DNA from: Amoebophrya sp. A120
Lineage: Eukaryota > Sar > Dinophyceae > Syndiniales > Amoebophryaceae
Assembly: GCA_905178155.1 (NCBI GenBank)
Contig: CAJINV010000004.1
Coordinates: 10,337,655 to 10,401,654 of the forward strand
Length of the DNA: 64,000 bases
Direction of reading: 5' to 3'
Shown here: positions 13,744-24,110 of the stretch, one piece after another
How positions within the stretch are numbered: the first letter of the stretch is position 1
Layout: each line of letters starts with the position of its first letter
Translations under genes and position numbers: made by a program
The notes under the pieces: generated by a model
Database searches by the model: none
The model's input: the letters and a program-made list of their open reading frames with translations, nothing else
Told to the model about the DNA's origin: nothing

Positions 13744-14560
13744 CGTCGTGCTTAGTGAAGACCAGACGCAGGCGAAAGACGAAAGGAATTCAGGAAGATG
13801 ACCAGGTTCCTGACAAAGACGATGTCGAAACAAGCACGACAAGTGCCACCAGACAGGAAGATGAAAGCTGCAACGGCAGACCGAAGGAAGACGACACTCT
13901 ATCACCACTAGGAAGTTGCTGGTGAAAGCCAGCAGCTCTGCCGAAGTAAATTTCAATCAACACCGACTTTAATAAATACTGACTTGCACAGTTTGCGCCC
14001 GGTTTGGAGTCGCTCGTTCCCTAAAATGAGAATGTCAGCATTGTGTGTTGATTCAGTGCACCGAAGTGGATGTTGATCCCTGGGTTGAAGACAGAAATTC
14101 TCCTTTGTCTCTCATCCAGACGAAATTGGTTCGGCATTAATCCATTGTCAGGTAAAGATGTTGTGTGTACTTTTGAGTAGAGATGATTCATTGTCTCCAG
14201 TTAAATTCAAGCTCTATCTCTAGAAGCAGAACACGCGCACCCATGACTCTTCCTTCTATCTACTGCAAAACTGACATTCCAGTAATCCGGGAGAGCAGCC
14301 GGAAAACCTGCGGGCACTAGTGCGGACTACTACGGTAGCTCGGTTGCCCAAATTACAAAATGTCTTCTTGGAAACTGCGAAACCGAAACCACTCTGTCTA
14401 GTACCGTCGTTCCTCTACCTAGTACTTAATCAAACAGAACGAAACTGTGTGATCCATTGAAACGTTAGACACTTGAACAGAGAAACAAACTTCGGATGCG
14501 ATTGAGTTTGAGAACTGATGGATTACATAATCCTTGTTCTCAACACTCTTTACAGCTTCA
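13744..14560. other. Intergenic, no supported gene
   Basis: Bases 13744-13956 are open in frame with the downstream gene (hydrophobic, Cys-containing) and could be 5' UTR or an alternative N-terminus. 13957-14560 is of mixed composition with stops in all frames and no repeat that I recognise. It separates two co-directional minus-strand genes. Confidence 0.5.
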
Positions 14561-17500
14561 TCACGCCGCGTTCGCCTGGTCGATTTTGTTGCTGTCGCTT
14601 CCCATGTTCGCTGCCAGAATTTCGATCTCCGGCAGGAAGTACCGCTGCATGAGGTAGAACAGCAGTGCCGTCGCGGCCGAGAAGATAATGGTCATCGCCA
14701 TGCTGAACAGCTCTTCTTTCGCTTTAAACACGCGGTCGATGTAGAGAATTTCCAAGTTCAACGCCTCCCCAATCAGAAAGAAGTCCGACGTCCTCAAAAC
14801 CCGGGCGGTGTCCCGCTCCAGAATCTGCAGGAGCCCGTAGGGCGCCGGCCCACGCGTGTTGAACAGCGCCCGGGCGGTCGCGAGCGCGTGCTGCGTGCGG
14901 AGAAAGGGGAGTTTCCGGATTTCCGCGTACTCCGTGTCCGGAATTTTCGACCGAAGGTGTTGATTTCTTCTCGTTTGGGTGATCAGCTTCTCCCACCGCG
15001 CCTCCCGCAAGTCGATGGCTTCTTTGCGCACCTCCCGGTGGCTTTTCTCTTCCTCCTCTACCGCGAGGGGAAAGAAAAATTTCTTAAAATTGAAGGACTT
15101 GTTCTTTTTACCGGCGCTGCTAGAAGACGTACTGGCGTGGCCAGACGACAGGTTACTGTTCGTCTCGACATCTTCGAGATGTTGCTGAGCACCCCCGTGG
15201 CCGTTGCTTCTGGCCCCTCCGGACATTTTTGAGCCACTTGATGACTCTTTATTGCCGTGCCGTACTACAGGAGTCTTTACTGGAGACGAGCCAAAGGTTT
15301 CCCCTGGAGCGGGTACGGCTTGCGGCGTGCCCCGGGGATGGTTTCGGACACCACGATTGCTGCTGTTCGGGCTGCTGTTCAGCGCCTCGCCCTCTTGCGC
15401 CTCCTGCTCCCCTTCCGGCGCTGCCTCCCGGTGCGCACCTTCACGATGGATGATGTTCTTTCGCGGGTCTACTTGGTTGCCACGAAAATCGTGGTCTACT
15501 TGCCCATCTACTCTTCCTTGCAACAAGGGCGACAGCTGCTCCTCTTCCACAACGTGACTGAGCATGTATTTCGGCACGGGTCTTGCCTTCGCCTTCGTCT
15601 GCTTCGGGGTTATCATGGGCGAGGCAGACGAGGAGCTCCGGCTAGAGGTTCCACCAATTGTTCCCCCGACGGACTTCGGCGACACGACCGCGTCGGCCCC
15701 GGCGGCCACCGGCCCCCGGTACCGTAGCGAAGGCAGCTCGTTAGAAGTAGCTGTAGTCGTTGTTCCAATTGCACCACCACCGCCCTGCTGCAACCTCTGC
15801 TGAAAGACGGTGCTTCCAGGGGACACCTGCTTGTTGCCGCCAGCGGGCGTCACACTTCCCGGAAATCCTTGAGGAGGACCAGCGGCTCCATAAAACTGGG
15901 ACGTGCTCTCGAACCCGCCAAACCCCGCCAGGGTTGCCGTAGTCAGGTTCGAGGCAAGGTTGGTGTTCTGGTTATTCACAACTAGCGAGCTGCCACGGGC
16001 AGAGTTCGGAATTTCCTGTTCTGGCACTAGTCTGGACTTCCACGGGTCGTAGTTGTGCCGAGTGTATGGGGGAAAAAACTACTGCGCTAATAGTGTCACT
16101 TGCTTGGGGCGCCGGCATGACAGATTCGGCTTGCGCTTGCATCTTGACAGAGATAAAAAACTGACGTGCATTGTCGGTAGCAGTGCGCAAATAGGGACAG
16201 GTTCACGATGTTAGAATGACTTTGTAAAATAATTCTTGTCTGGCACGACCACCCGGCCGAGTGACTGTCTTGCATGGCCTGCAACACAAACTTACACGTT
16301 TACATAGCTTTTTCCTGCGATAGGATGGGAATGTTGTTCATCAGGCTCTCCGCTTGCTATAAGGGTGCACAACTGCATCCTCGTGCTCCCTTCATGTTCA
16401 TTTGCAACGCAAATAAAAAGCAAGTCGAAGCTTTGTGTTAACTTTTCGTTGTGGTACCGTTTGCATAAAAAGCTCGGTCGGAAAACCGAACAGGGCAAAA
16501 GTCGAGGCGTGCGTTTCTTGCTTCGTCATGCAAAGGCTGTACTTCTGCTGTTAGTTGCTTCTGCTGCTGGTGTTCATGCACACGATCAGGTGAAGGAGAG
16601 ACATCGAGGGGTTGTGCACGACCAATTCCATACCTGCATCCTCGGTGACCCTTCCCCCGGCGCGGCGCACTTTCTCACCGGTTTCTTACCGGCGATTGCG
16701 CCGCCGCGAGTGGTCGCTGACGTCGCCGCTTTGCTCCTTGCCGTCGGGGTTGCAGTATTTCCTCCGGCGGTCGACTCGGACAACAGCGATTTTCGTTTTA
16801 CCGAGGACAAGGCTGGCTGCGGGTTGTAGACATTCTCTGGCGGCTGCAGCTGCCCCAGGGTCTCCTGGCGACGGAGCAGGGCCTGTAGAGTGTATTCAGA
16901 AAGGCAGTGACTCGGTCTGCCAGGCCGTTTTCGACGATCACGTAGAAGGAGTGTTCCCCTTCATATCATCTTGCTACTGGATGAGAATGACCTCATTGGG
17001 CGGGCACGTAGTTAAGCTGGTGAATCATGCACAACTGACATCGTCATCAAACATTCGCAACACAAACCAATACCGCCCGCACGACGCCGGAAAAGGTGTT
17101 CCCGCTCTTGTTACCGCTCTTGTTGCTCAGGTCGCTTTTCATCTTGAACGAGGTCTCGTACTGCCCCCTCGGCAGTGGTACAGTGCTGGAAGTTGCGGTT
17201 TCCCTTCCCGAAGTACGAGCAGCACCTCCACCGTGCGGGAATTGGCCAAGACCCGCTTGGTTCATCTCCTCTCCGGCCAGCTCTGAAAGTCCTTCTTGGA
17301 AAAACGAGCTTCTGTTGACCATGGTGTCGATGTTCCGGGTTTTCGATTCTTTCAGCATCTGCTGCAGATTTGTCTGCTCCACGACCGAGAGACTTTCCAA
17401 ATCCATGTAGTAGAGCAGCAAAATCGCCTGCACGGCCCGCTTGTTCGAGCTAATCTGGGTCATCGTCGCGAGCGAAATCCAGTGGTCGTAATAGGTGCGC

Positions 17501-19634
17501 CAGGTGTGTGTCGTCAAGACCATGTCGTGCATCTTTCGCAAGAAGCCGAGCAAGTACTCGACTTCCATCCGGTGGCGGAGCATCAAAATCCGGTCTTTCG
17601 TCAGCGCGAACCAGTAGCACCAGCCGCCCCACTCCGCGTAGTGGTAATTGTTGCTGGCGTGGAGGTATCAAATGCAAAAGTGTCTGGGTCTGGAACATTC
17701 TAAACTTGTGAGGCTGTCTCTGGATTCTGAAAAAATTTGTATTGCATGACCAGCAAGAGGACTCCAGTTGGTGCTACGCGGAGAGGGCATTTCTCATGCT
17801 GCAGAGGTATCACAATGCGCTCTAAAAATCTGTGATGCTACGGCAGTCATCACAGACATCATGGGTCATGGAAAATATGCATGACAAATCTAGAAATTTT
17901 CCAGACCCAGACATTTTTGCATTTGATAGAAGCAGGGAGGGCTCGATTCCGAAAAATTCCGCGGAACCCCGGTAGCGGAAGAGCGCGGTCTGGACGTAGC
18001 CCGCGTTTTCGAAGGACGCAAGGTACAGGTACGCGTCGGAAAAGTTTGTCTGGTGAAAATGTAGTCAGGTCGAACGGGATAGAAACGTTTGCTACTTTTC
18101 ATTTAAGGAGCACACATTTCGACGCAACACAAGGATCCACCATGAGAAAACAGATTTTCTTTCTCTTTTCCAGCACTTACCGCATGACAATTTAATCGAA
18201 CAGCCGGCTAAGAGCAACAAATACCTTGTACAGCACTGCGTCCTCCAGCGATGCCTCACTGAGATTCGCGCCCCGAAAGTTCGCCCCGTGCAGATAGGCA
18301 TATCGCAGCTGCGTGTGGCGCATGTCGCAGCCGCCGAAGTTCGCGTACCGTGCGTAGCAGAAATTGAACTTCTTCCGCACCAAGATTGCGTCCCCGAGGT
18401 CGAAGCGGAAAAGCCACAGACCTGACATGTCGCGGACGACGGAATTACTAGTATATTTTCTCGATGACCACGTCGGCGGGGGAGCCTCTTCTGGCTGCTC
18501 TTTTGAGTCTTTATCCTTCCGATCAGGCACAACTTCTCCCTCTTCGTGATCGTGCTCCCAAGCCGGCAAAATTTTGCTCAATTTTCCCTCCTCATCGAAG
18601 AAAAAAACGACGTCCGCCCACGTCCACTGCACGTCCTCCGCCCAGACGGGGATGCGGTTCTGCGTGTCGGGCTCGTTGCTGAGGAGGAAAGCAGCCTCGT
18701 CCGTCATCTTGACCATTTCCATCGCACAACTCCGTATACAATGCAAACGTATTGCATCGTACTCGTATCAATCAATGCATTACAAAGTTCCTCAGCATGA
18801 GAAATAAAATTTGTAATGCGGATTTACTTTAGCAAAAGGATCTGTAATGCATGATTTGCAATACGAGTACGATACTTTTGCAATGCATACTCCGAAAGTC
18901 GTAGCAATCCGTCACCGGGTCGATATCCGGCTCGTCTTCCAATTGTTGCCATTCCTTGCCCATCAACTGCAAAAGTCTCTGGGTCTGGAAGAGTGCACGC
19001 TTGTCATGCTTGTGTGGCATAACTCTTAAATCTGTTATGCCTGTTACCCAAGAGCCCCATTTTGCTGTCATGCAGAAACGCAGTTTGTCGTGCAGATTAG
19101 GCAATACCTAGAAGCTCAAAAGCTTGCCATGCTGAGCCAGCACTTGTGGCCTCTTCATGATACGCCACCCAGCATCACAAGTTTCCAGACCCAGACATTT
19201 TTGCAATCCATATTGCCGTCCCAATGCTCGAAGGCAAAGCGCGGCCCGTCCCAACAGAGGCTCCGCTCGGGCTCGTCGGTAGTCGTGTCGGAATCGGCGG
19301 CGGAGGAGGAGCTGGAGCTACCATAGCGGTCGCTGGAAGAAGAGGACGTTTGCTGCAACGCGGTAACTGCATTGGAACTCGCTGGGTTAATCCGCAAATG
19401 GCGGAAGGGTGGCTTCTGGACGTGCTTACACCGGGGTTTGGAGGTCGTGAAGTCCCGCATAAGCGGCGATTTGGAAGACTTGTGTTGGAAATGCTTTAGA
19501 TTTTCTAATTGTCGTGCGTCATTGGTCCTGTTCAGGAGATTCGCAAGTCCGTCCTTTTGGTTTTGGAGTGTGCGCGCTTCGCGCTTTTTTGCGTCCTCCT
19601 GCTGCAGCAAGTCAACGACGTGGTAGGGAAGCAT
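14561..19634 (-). CDS. Pentapeptide-repeat protein gene with C-terminal membrane segment, three introners
   Basis: Starts at ATG 19634 (MLPYHVVDLLQQEDAKKREA), an N-terminal helix. Exons: 19634-19213, 18960-18890, 18734-18225, 18049-17929, 17665-17074, about 16900-16634, 16078-14561; roughly 1,150 aa. The 18225 side ends with pentapeptide-repeat sequence (CYARYANFGGCDMRHTQL, AYLHGANFRGANLSEASL). After a canonical intron (18050-18224, GTAT...CCAG) it continues with TNFSDAYLYLASFENAGY, so the intron splits the repeat domain. Next comes an ordered, aromatic-rich stretch (HYAEWGGWCYWFALTKDRIL) and a disordered Ser/Gly-rich linker. The C-terminal region has a membrane helix (MAMTIIFSAATALLFYLM) near 14660. 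Intron 16079-16633 is also GT-AG. The joint near 16870-17073 is unresolved: two overlapping frames both look coding. Function is not inferred; pentapeptide repeats form a right-handed beta-helix used for many roles. Confidence 0.72.
17666..17928. mobile_element. Introner, family A (263 bp)
   Basis: Ends TATCAAATGCAAAAGTGTCT and ...CATTTTTGCATTTGATA with the GTCTGGGTCTGGAA core. The flanking duplication is poor (GGAGG versus GAAGC). Removal still joins FFGIEPSLL to HASNNYHYAEW in frame, just after the pentapeptide-repeat region. Confidence 0.82.
18735..18889. mobile_element. Introner, family B (155 bp)
   Basis: Degenerate left end (TATACAATGCAAACGTATTG) and canonical right end (GAGTACGATACTTTTGCA then ATGCATA). 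Target duplication CTCCG (18730-18734, 18890-18894). Removal joins TDCYDFR to SCAMEMVKMTDE in frame. Confidence 0.9.
18961..19212. mobile_element. Introner, family A (252 bp)
   Basis: Left end CATCAACTGCAAAAGTCTCT (first base changed from the usual T), right end ...TTTTTGCAATCCATA. Target duplication TTGCC (18956-18960, 19213-19217). Removal joins FEHWDG to KEWQQLEDEPD in frame. Confidence 0.9.
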
Positions 19635-20127
19635 GATGGGGGGCACTGTTTGCCAGAAGACTTTAGGAGCTTCACTTAGCTACGGGAGAGCCAATAGAGG
19701 CTTTTTACCGTGCGCAAAGGTGACGCGAGCATATGTACTACTTTCGATATGCGAATGAAAGAATCCACGTGTCTTTGACTTTGATCACGCTTGTCACGTC
19801 TTGTTGAACTTGAGTACGTGCACTCAACCACAATTTTGAAGGAGAGAGCGTGCACTTCTAACCAAAACTATCACCACTAGGCGGATGCCCGAAAGCGAAA
19901 GCACTAAAAGGACGAATGATGCGCAAAATTTTGTTGCAATGGACATCACAGGAGGTACAAAGATAGAAAATATCGTAAAGCGGTCAGCTGTTTTTGTCAG
20001 TTCCTCTCTGACATTCCTGCCCTCTCTGGAATTTTGATGGTTTCCGTCTCCTTGTCACGATCCAAAAACCTTCAACTTGCGCAGCACAAAGAGATGCGTA
20101 TTACAATATTTATATATGGAAGAAAAC
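19635..20127. other. Intergenic, 5' flank of the pentapeptide-repeat gene
   Basis: AT-richer sequence upstream of the ATG at 19634. No open frame of note and no clear promoter motif. It ends where the GAGAGG repeat arm begins. Confidence 0.45.
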
Positions 20128-20560
20128 GGGGCCGGAGAGGTTCCGGTAGAGGGTGGAGAGAGGTTGCGTAGAGGTAAAATAGAGGTTGGGAGAGGTAAAG
20201 GAGAGGGTCGGGAAAAAATAGAGGGTCGGGGAGAGGTAAAACGAGAGGTAAAGGAGAGGGTAGGGAGAGGGTGGGTAGTATGTCGGCCCGTATAGCGGCG
20301 CTATACGCCCGAAGAGGGTAGGTAGAGGGTGGACAGAGGTTAAGTAGAGGGTAGGGGGAGAGGGTCGAGAGGGTCAGAGAGGGTGCGTAGTATAGGACGA
20401 CCCTCTATGTGACCCTCTACCGCGACCCTCTCCGGGAACCTCTATTTTACCTCTCCGCGGACCCTCTCGGGACCTCTCCGACCCTCTCCCGGACCCTCTC
20501 CGGGACCCTCTCCGAACCTCTCCCGGACCTTCTCCCGGACCCTCTCCCGGACCCTCTCGC
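20128..20560. repeat. GAGAGGGT / ACCCTCTC foldback repeat
   Basis: The left half (about 20128-20390) is many irregular copies of GAGAGGGT/GAGAGGTA. The right half (about 20400-20560) is the complementary ACCCTCTCC repeat, so the whole can fold into an imperfect hairpin of about 200-bp arms. A separate small palindrome, TATAGCGGCGCTATA, lies near 20293-20307. Confidence 0.8.
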
Positions 20561-21184
20561 GGACCACCTCCAGGAGCACAGCCTGCCCACTTGTCTGCGC
20601 GCGGCGCCCCCTAAAGAAGCTCGCTAGGGCGCAGCGACCGGCTGGCATTGTTTTCGCTTGCAGATCAGAGCGGCCGTTCAAAGTGCGTGCGCCGCTCTGC
20701 GTCCCCCAGAGGGGGCGCGGCGCCCCGCCTTAACCTGGTCGGCCACCTAGGGTGGCCGCAACTTCTTTCCAACAGCGCCCGCGCGCGCTGGCAGCAGGTG
20801 CGTCGCCCTTGTGGCGTCTTAAACGTTGGCGCCCGGAAATAGTTTCCTGTGCGCATTTTCCCACGGCGCGCAGCTACTAAGGCCGGGCATGCAGCAGGGG
20901 GTGGAAGTGTGGGACGCGTCCCCGCGCTGTCTGTCAGTAATACAGGCAGCGCCCTAGAGGCGCGCCCCTCAGGGTGCCAACCCATGCCGAAACATGGGCC
21001 GGGCTCTTTTTCTTTGGTTGCGTAGCGGCGCGCAGCGATTCATTGCTGGCGCCACCTTCTCCACCGGAACACCTCCACCGAACAGCCCCCTCCCCGGCGG
21101 CCTTCGCCGGGGGGTGGCTGGTATCGAAATAAGAGTAACTGGCATGCTTCAGCACTCGGCATGAGCTACATGACTTAGGAGCAA
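20561..21184. other. GC-rich spacer, no supported gene
   Basis: GC-rich with several short self-complementary GGCGCC-type stretches. Open frames here overlap on both strands and show no domain. Nothing further can be supported. Confidence 0.4.
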
Positions 21185-21480
21185 TGAATTCCCTGCCACA
21201 CACAGGCACAACACCAGCAACGACATGTGACAGGCCATGGGAGGTGATCTCTCCATGGAAGCCTTTTGTCAGGCGAAAGTTTCATTCGCTGGACAATCAA
21301 TCTTCATCTTGGACTTCATTATCATACATACAAAGCAAGCTACTTGTCTGTACATACATTCAACAAACCTTCTAGTTGATACATATTATTTTTATACGCA
21401 TATTTTTACAGTACGTCTTTATCTGTGGTCAGGCGCTTGGGGCGCTCTAGCTTTCGCTTTAGGGGTAGCTGTAATGGCGC
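21185..21480. repeat. Diverged copy of the repeat near 22435-22660
   Basis: The stretch with CCCTGCCACACACAGGCACA, ACGACATGTGACAGGCCATG and GGCGCTCTAGCTTTCG aligns in order with CCCTGCCAGGCACAGGCGCA, ACGACACGTGACAGGCCACG and GGCGCCCTAGCTTTAG at 22440-22650. The two look like old copies of one dispersed element, probably untranslated sequence of the LINE-like element next door. Confidence 0.6.
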
Positions 21481-22195
21481 CAATAATAGTCGCGGCTACG
21501 GAAGTAGTGAGGTCGCAGCGGTTCTTTTGTCTGCAAGTCAAAAAAACGCAACTTGTATGCCTAATGTTATGCACTATGGCACCGCGGCCGCAAAAAATCT
21601 CCGCCCAAAGTTGCAAGCGATTTGGGATCCCGAGCGGAAAACCTTCTCCACATGCTGTGACCTCACCAGGGCCGGCGCTTTGGGCGTCCCAGATCGGGCC
21701 CGTAGCATGCGGGCTAGCGTCCAGCTTTTGGCGGCTGTTGTTTCTTGTGTTTTTTTTTGTCAATGGCGCGCAGCTTTTGATCCTCCACCCGCGTCTGAAG
21801 TGCCCGAATCTGTTAGCAGCATTCGCGACCTCCAAAACCGAACACAAAGAAATGGCGCCAATACCATAAGGATTCGCGGTTTCTGTCTCCTTGGCATTTT
21901 TCTGATGCTTCTTTTCGGGCGCCCCGAGCCGCCAGAAGCCACGGCGGTGGGCGCCTCAGCGTGGCGCCCCTTCTGCCGGCTCCCTTGCGTCGTTTTATCA
22001 AGCGGCAACCGATAGAATTCCGTCGGGCCTATTTGGCTTCAAGGCCCCGCTATATCAATTTGTAATTAAGTACTTTATCAACTAAAATTTTTTTTTGTGA
22101 GAAAACACCTCCGGCATCTTCAAAACTGCCGGTCGTGTTTCACGGCTGGTAGGTGGCAAAAAAACTGCCAGGATAGAACGTTCGCGCCCTCACTA
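21481..22195. mobile_element. MITE-like non-autonomous DNA element, copy 1 (about 715 bp)
   Basis: It matches the element at 42497-43221 in order: left CAATAATAG...GTAGTGAGGTC, internal gggcgccccNNNccgccagaa, ggcggtgggcgcctcag, GTCGTTTTATC and AAAACTGCCGGTCGT, right CCTCACTACATACAA. Short TIRs GTAGTGAGG/CCTCACTAC. No coding capacity. The duplication expected outside the ends is not visible at this copy, so it may be truncated or old. Confidence 0.7.
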
Positions 22196-22257
22196 CATAC
22201 AATAGCTGTAGCCAAAATTCATTTAAAGAAATATGATTCTTCATCTGGGGTTCGTAA

Positions 22258-22660
22258 GTGAAACATTTTGTCTTTTGCAGGCGTTCGCAGTCACACAACA
22301 TCATCCTGCTTCTTCACGAGAGCGTCTTGGGTCCGCAGCGGCGCTCCATGTTTGCGGCATGGATTTCATTTTTTAGTATTAGTCCTGGTTTGTATCATTC
22401 GTTGACGTCGCTGCCAGGCTACGACATGACTATAGTAGCTCCCTGCCAGGCACAGGCGCAACACCAACAACGACACGTGACAGGCCACGAAGGTTGATCT
22501 CACCATGGAAACCTTTTGTCAGGCAAAACTTTCTTATCTTGATAATTGTCATCATACAAGCAAAGCAAGGTACTTTTCTGTACAAAGGGATAAACATGAT
22601 TTTTTTATACAATATATCGGTCTGTCATGCACTGGGGCGCCCTAGCTTTAGTTGTATTTG
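22258..22660 (-). repeat. LINE-associated diverged repeat
   Basis: 22258-22400 resembles 23950-24115 (GCGTTCGCAGTCAC..., TCTTGGGTCCG..., ...ATTTTTTAGT), and 22435-22660 resembles 21185-21480. They flank the reverse-transcriptase ORF and look like decayed untranslated regions of the same retroelement family. Confidence 0.5.
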
Positions 22661-22754
22661 AATTTGTTTTTGTGCGGGGGGCGGGGGCGGATAGTCGTAT
22701 ATTAATTATGGTAAAATACATAGGAATAGTTGTAATTGTAGTATTGAAAACCTT

Positions 22755-22776
22755 TATCATCATCATCATCATCATA
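22755..22776. repeat. (CAT)n microsatellite
   Basis: About seven ATC/CAT repeats. On the minus strand it is (ATG)n followed by ATAAA, lying just past the reverse-transcriptase ORF. Non-LTR elements often end in a short simple repeat, so this may be part of the 3' tail. Confidence 0.7.
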
Positions 22777-22869
22777 TTTGTGCGTGTCCGGGATAAACAT
22801 TATCTTTTCTCATTCTAATGAGTGGACGGGCACCCAGTACTGCTGTGTGCGGAGTGACAGGAGAGTCAC

Positions 22870-24110
22870 TCACTCTGCGTGCCAAGTGTTATCTTGGCCT
22901 TTGTAAAAGGAGACCCCGCAGACATACACTATTTCTCTTCCTGTGTTTTCGCAAAAATCCGTGCTGTCTGCTTCAAACACCACCTGGTCGCTTTCTTCTA
23001 GACGCCAAACTTCCCGTCTTTGGCCGGGTAAACGCACCCAGCTCTTGCCGCTGATCGTTTGAATTAGTTCCGCTCGCCCCCTTTCCGCTTGTTGCTGTTG
23101 CTGTATTCTCTTGCGCTGCTCCTCGCGCATTTTCTCGGTCTTCTCGGTTGCTGTCCTTGTTTGCTTGGGCCCGTTTCTTCTGCTCGTGTCCACTTTTCTT
23201 TTTTGCCGCATTGCTTCCTTCACTGCCGCTGCGTCTGGCGGCTGCTGCGCCATCTGTGCGGCATCGAAGCCAAAGTGCTGCAGGTCTTGCTCCACCAGCC
23301 TGCCCCATGGTGTTTTCGCCTTTATCTCGTTTGCTATCCACCACCCTGAGGCTTCTGTTGTGTCGCGGAATGCATGGGCAACCCATGCTACCCGCTTCCC
23401 CTGTAGCATCGTCTCTATATCGAGTATGCCTGCTCTTTTGCATAACTCGACGCGGCTGGTGTATTCTGCTTCCTCGTCTACCGGCCCCCCCTCTGCGTTC
23501 TGCTCCTCCTGCCTTTCCTGCTGCCGCTGCCACTCCCTTCGCTCCCCCGTCACTGTTTTCAGTGTCTGCATCTGGAAGTTACGCAAGACCTTGAGGTCGT
23601 GCTCGTGCGGGACCCAACACTCACTATTGTACAGCGCTACCGAGCTGCGCAACGAGGTGTATAGTTCCGCCTTCAGCTCCCGCGGGAGCCCTTTATCTGC
23701 CCAGATTTTTCGGAGTTGCTGCGTCGTTGCTGTTGCTATCCCCGTCCGCCTTTCGACTTCTTTGGTGGCGCTGGCGTTGCTTGCTATTTCTGTGCCCAGA
23801 TACTTGAAGGAAGGCACTGTTTTTATCTCGCTCCCATCTGCTGTCTTTAGGTCCGCCGGCACAAGCACTGTGGCGCGCTGTGCCTTGGCCTTTTCCTTTA
23901 TCATATATATAAGGATGTGTTTTGCTTGAGTTACTAGGGTTGGTACAGCAGTTGTAAACGAAATGTTTTTATATTTTTTACAAACATAACAACACAAGCG
24001 TTCGCGGTTACTACATAACACGCTTCGTCGCCACGGCATCTTGGGTCCGGACCGGTGCTCCTTCCCCCGAGCCTGGAATTTATTTTTTAGTTCAGATTTG
24101 TAGCACTCGA
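22870..24110 (-). pseudogene. LINE-type non-LTR retrotransposon, C-terminal reverse-transcriptase region
   Basis: An open frame of about 400 codons carries the signature C-terminal to the RT palm in non-LTR elements: SFKYLGTEIASNASATKEVE, then RRTGIATATTQQLRKIW, LPRELKAELYTSLRSSVALY and NSECWVPHEHDLKVLRNFQM. It then runs into a Gln/Arg-rich tail (RIQQQQQAERGRAEL) with a WVRLPGQRREVW motif. The catalytic palm with its Y/F-x-D-D box and any endonuclease domain are missing upstream, so this is a 5'-truncated copy even though the remaining frame is intact. It sits immediately downstream of the last exon of the minus-strand gene at 24087-30793 and may have been inserted into its 3' end. Confidence 0.8.

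Noticed and set aside
14534-15232. Plus-strand 232-codon frame opposite the last exon of the pentapeptide-repeat gene
   Set aside because: Shadow of the minus-strand coding exon, which has a membrane helix and a sensible composition.
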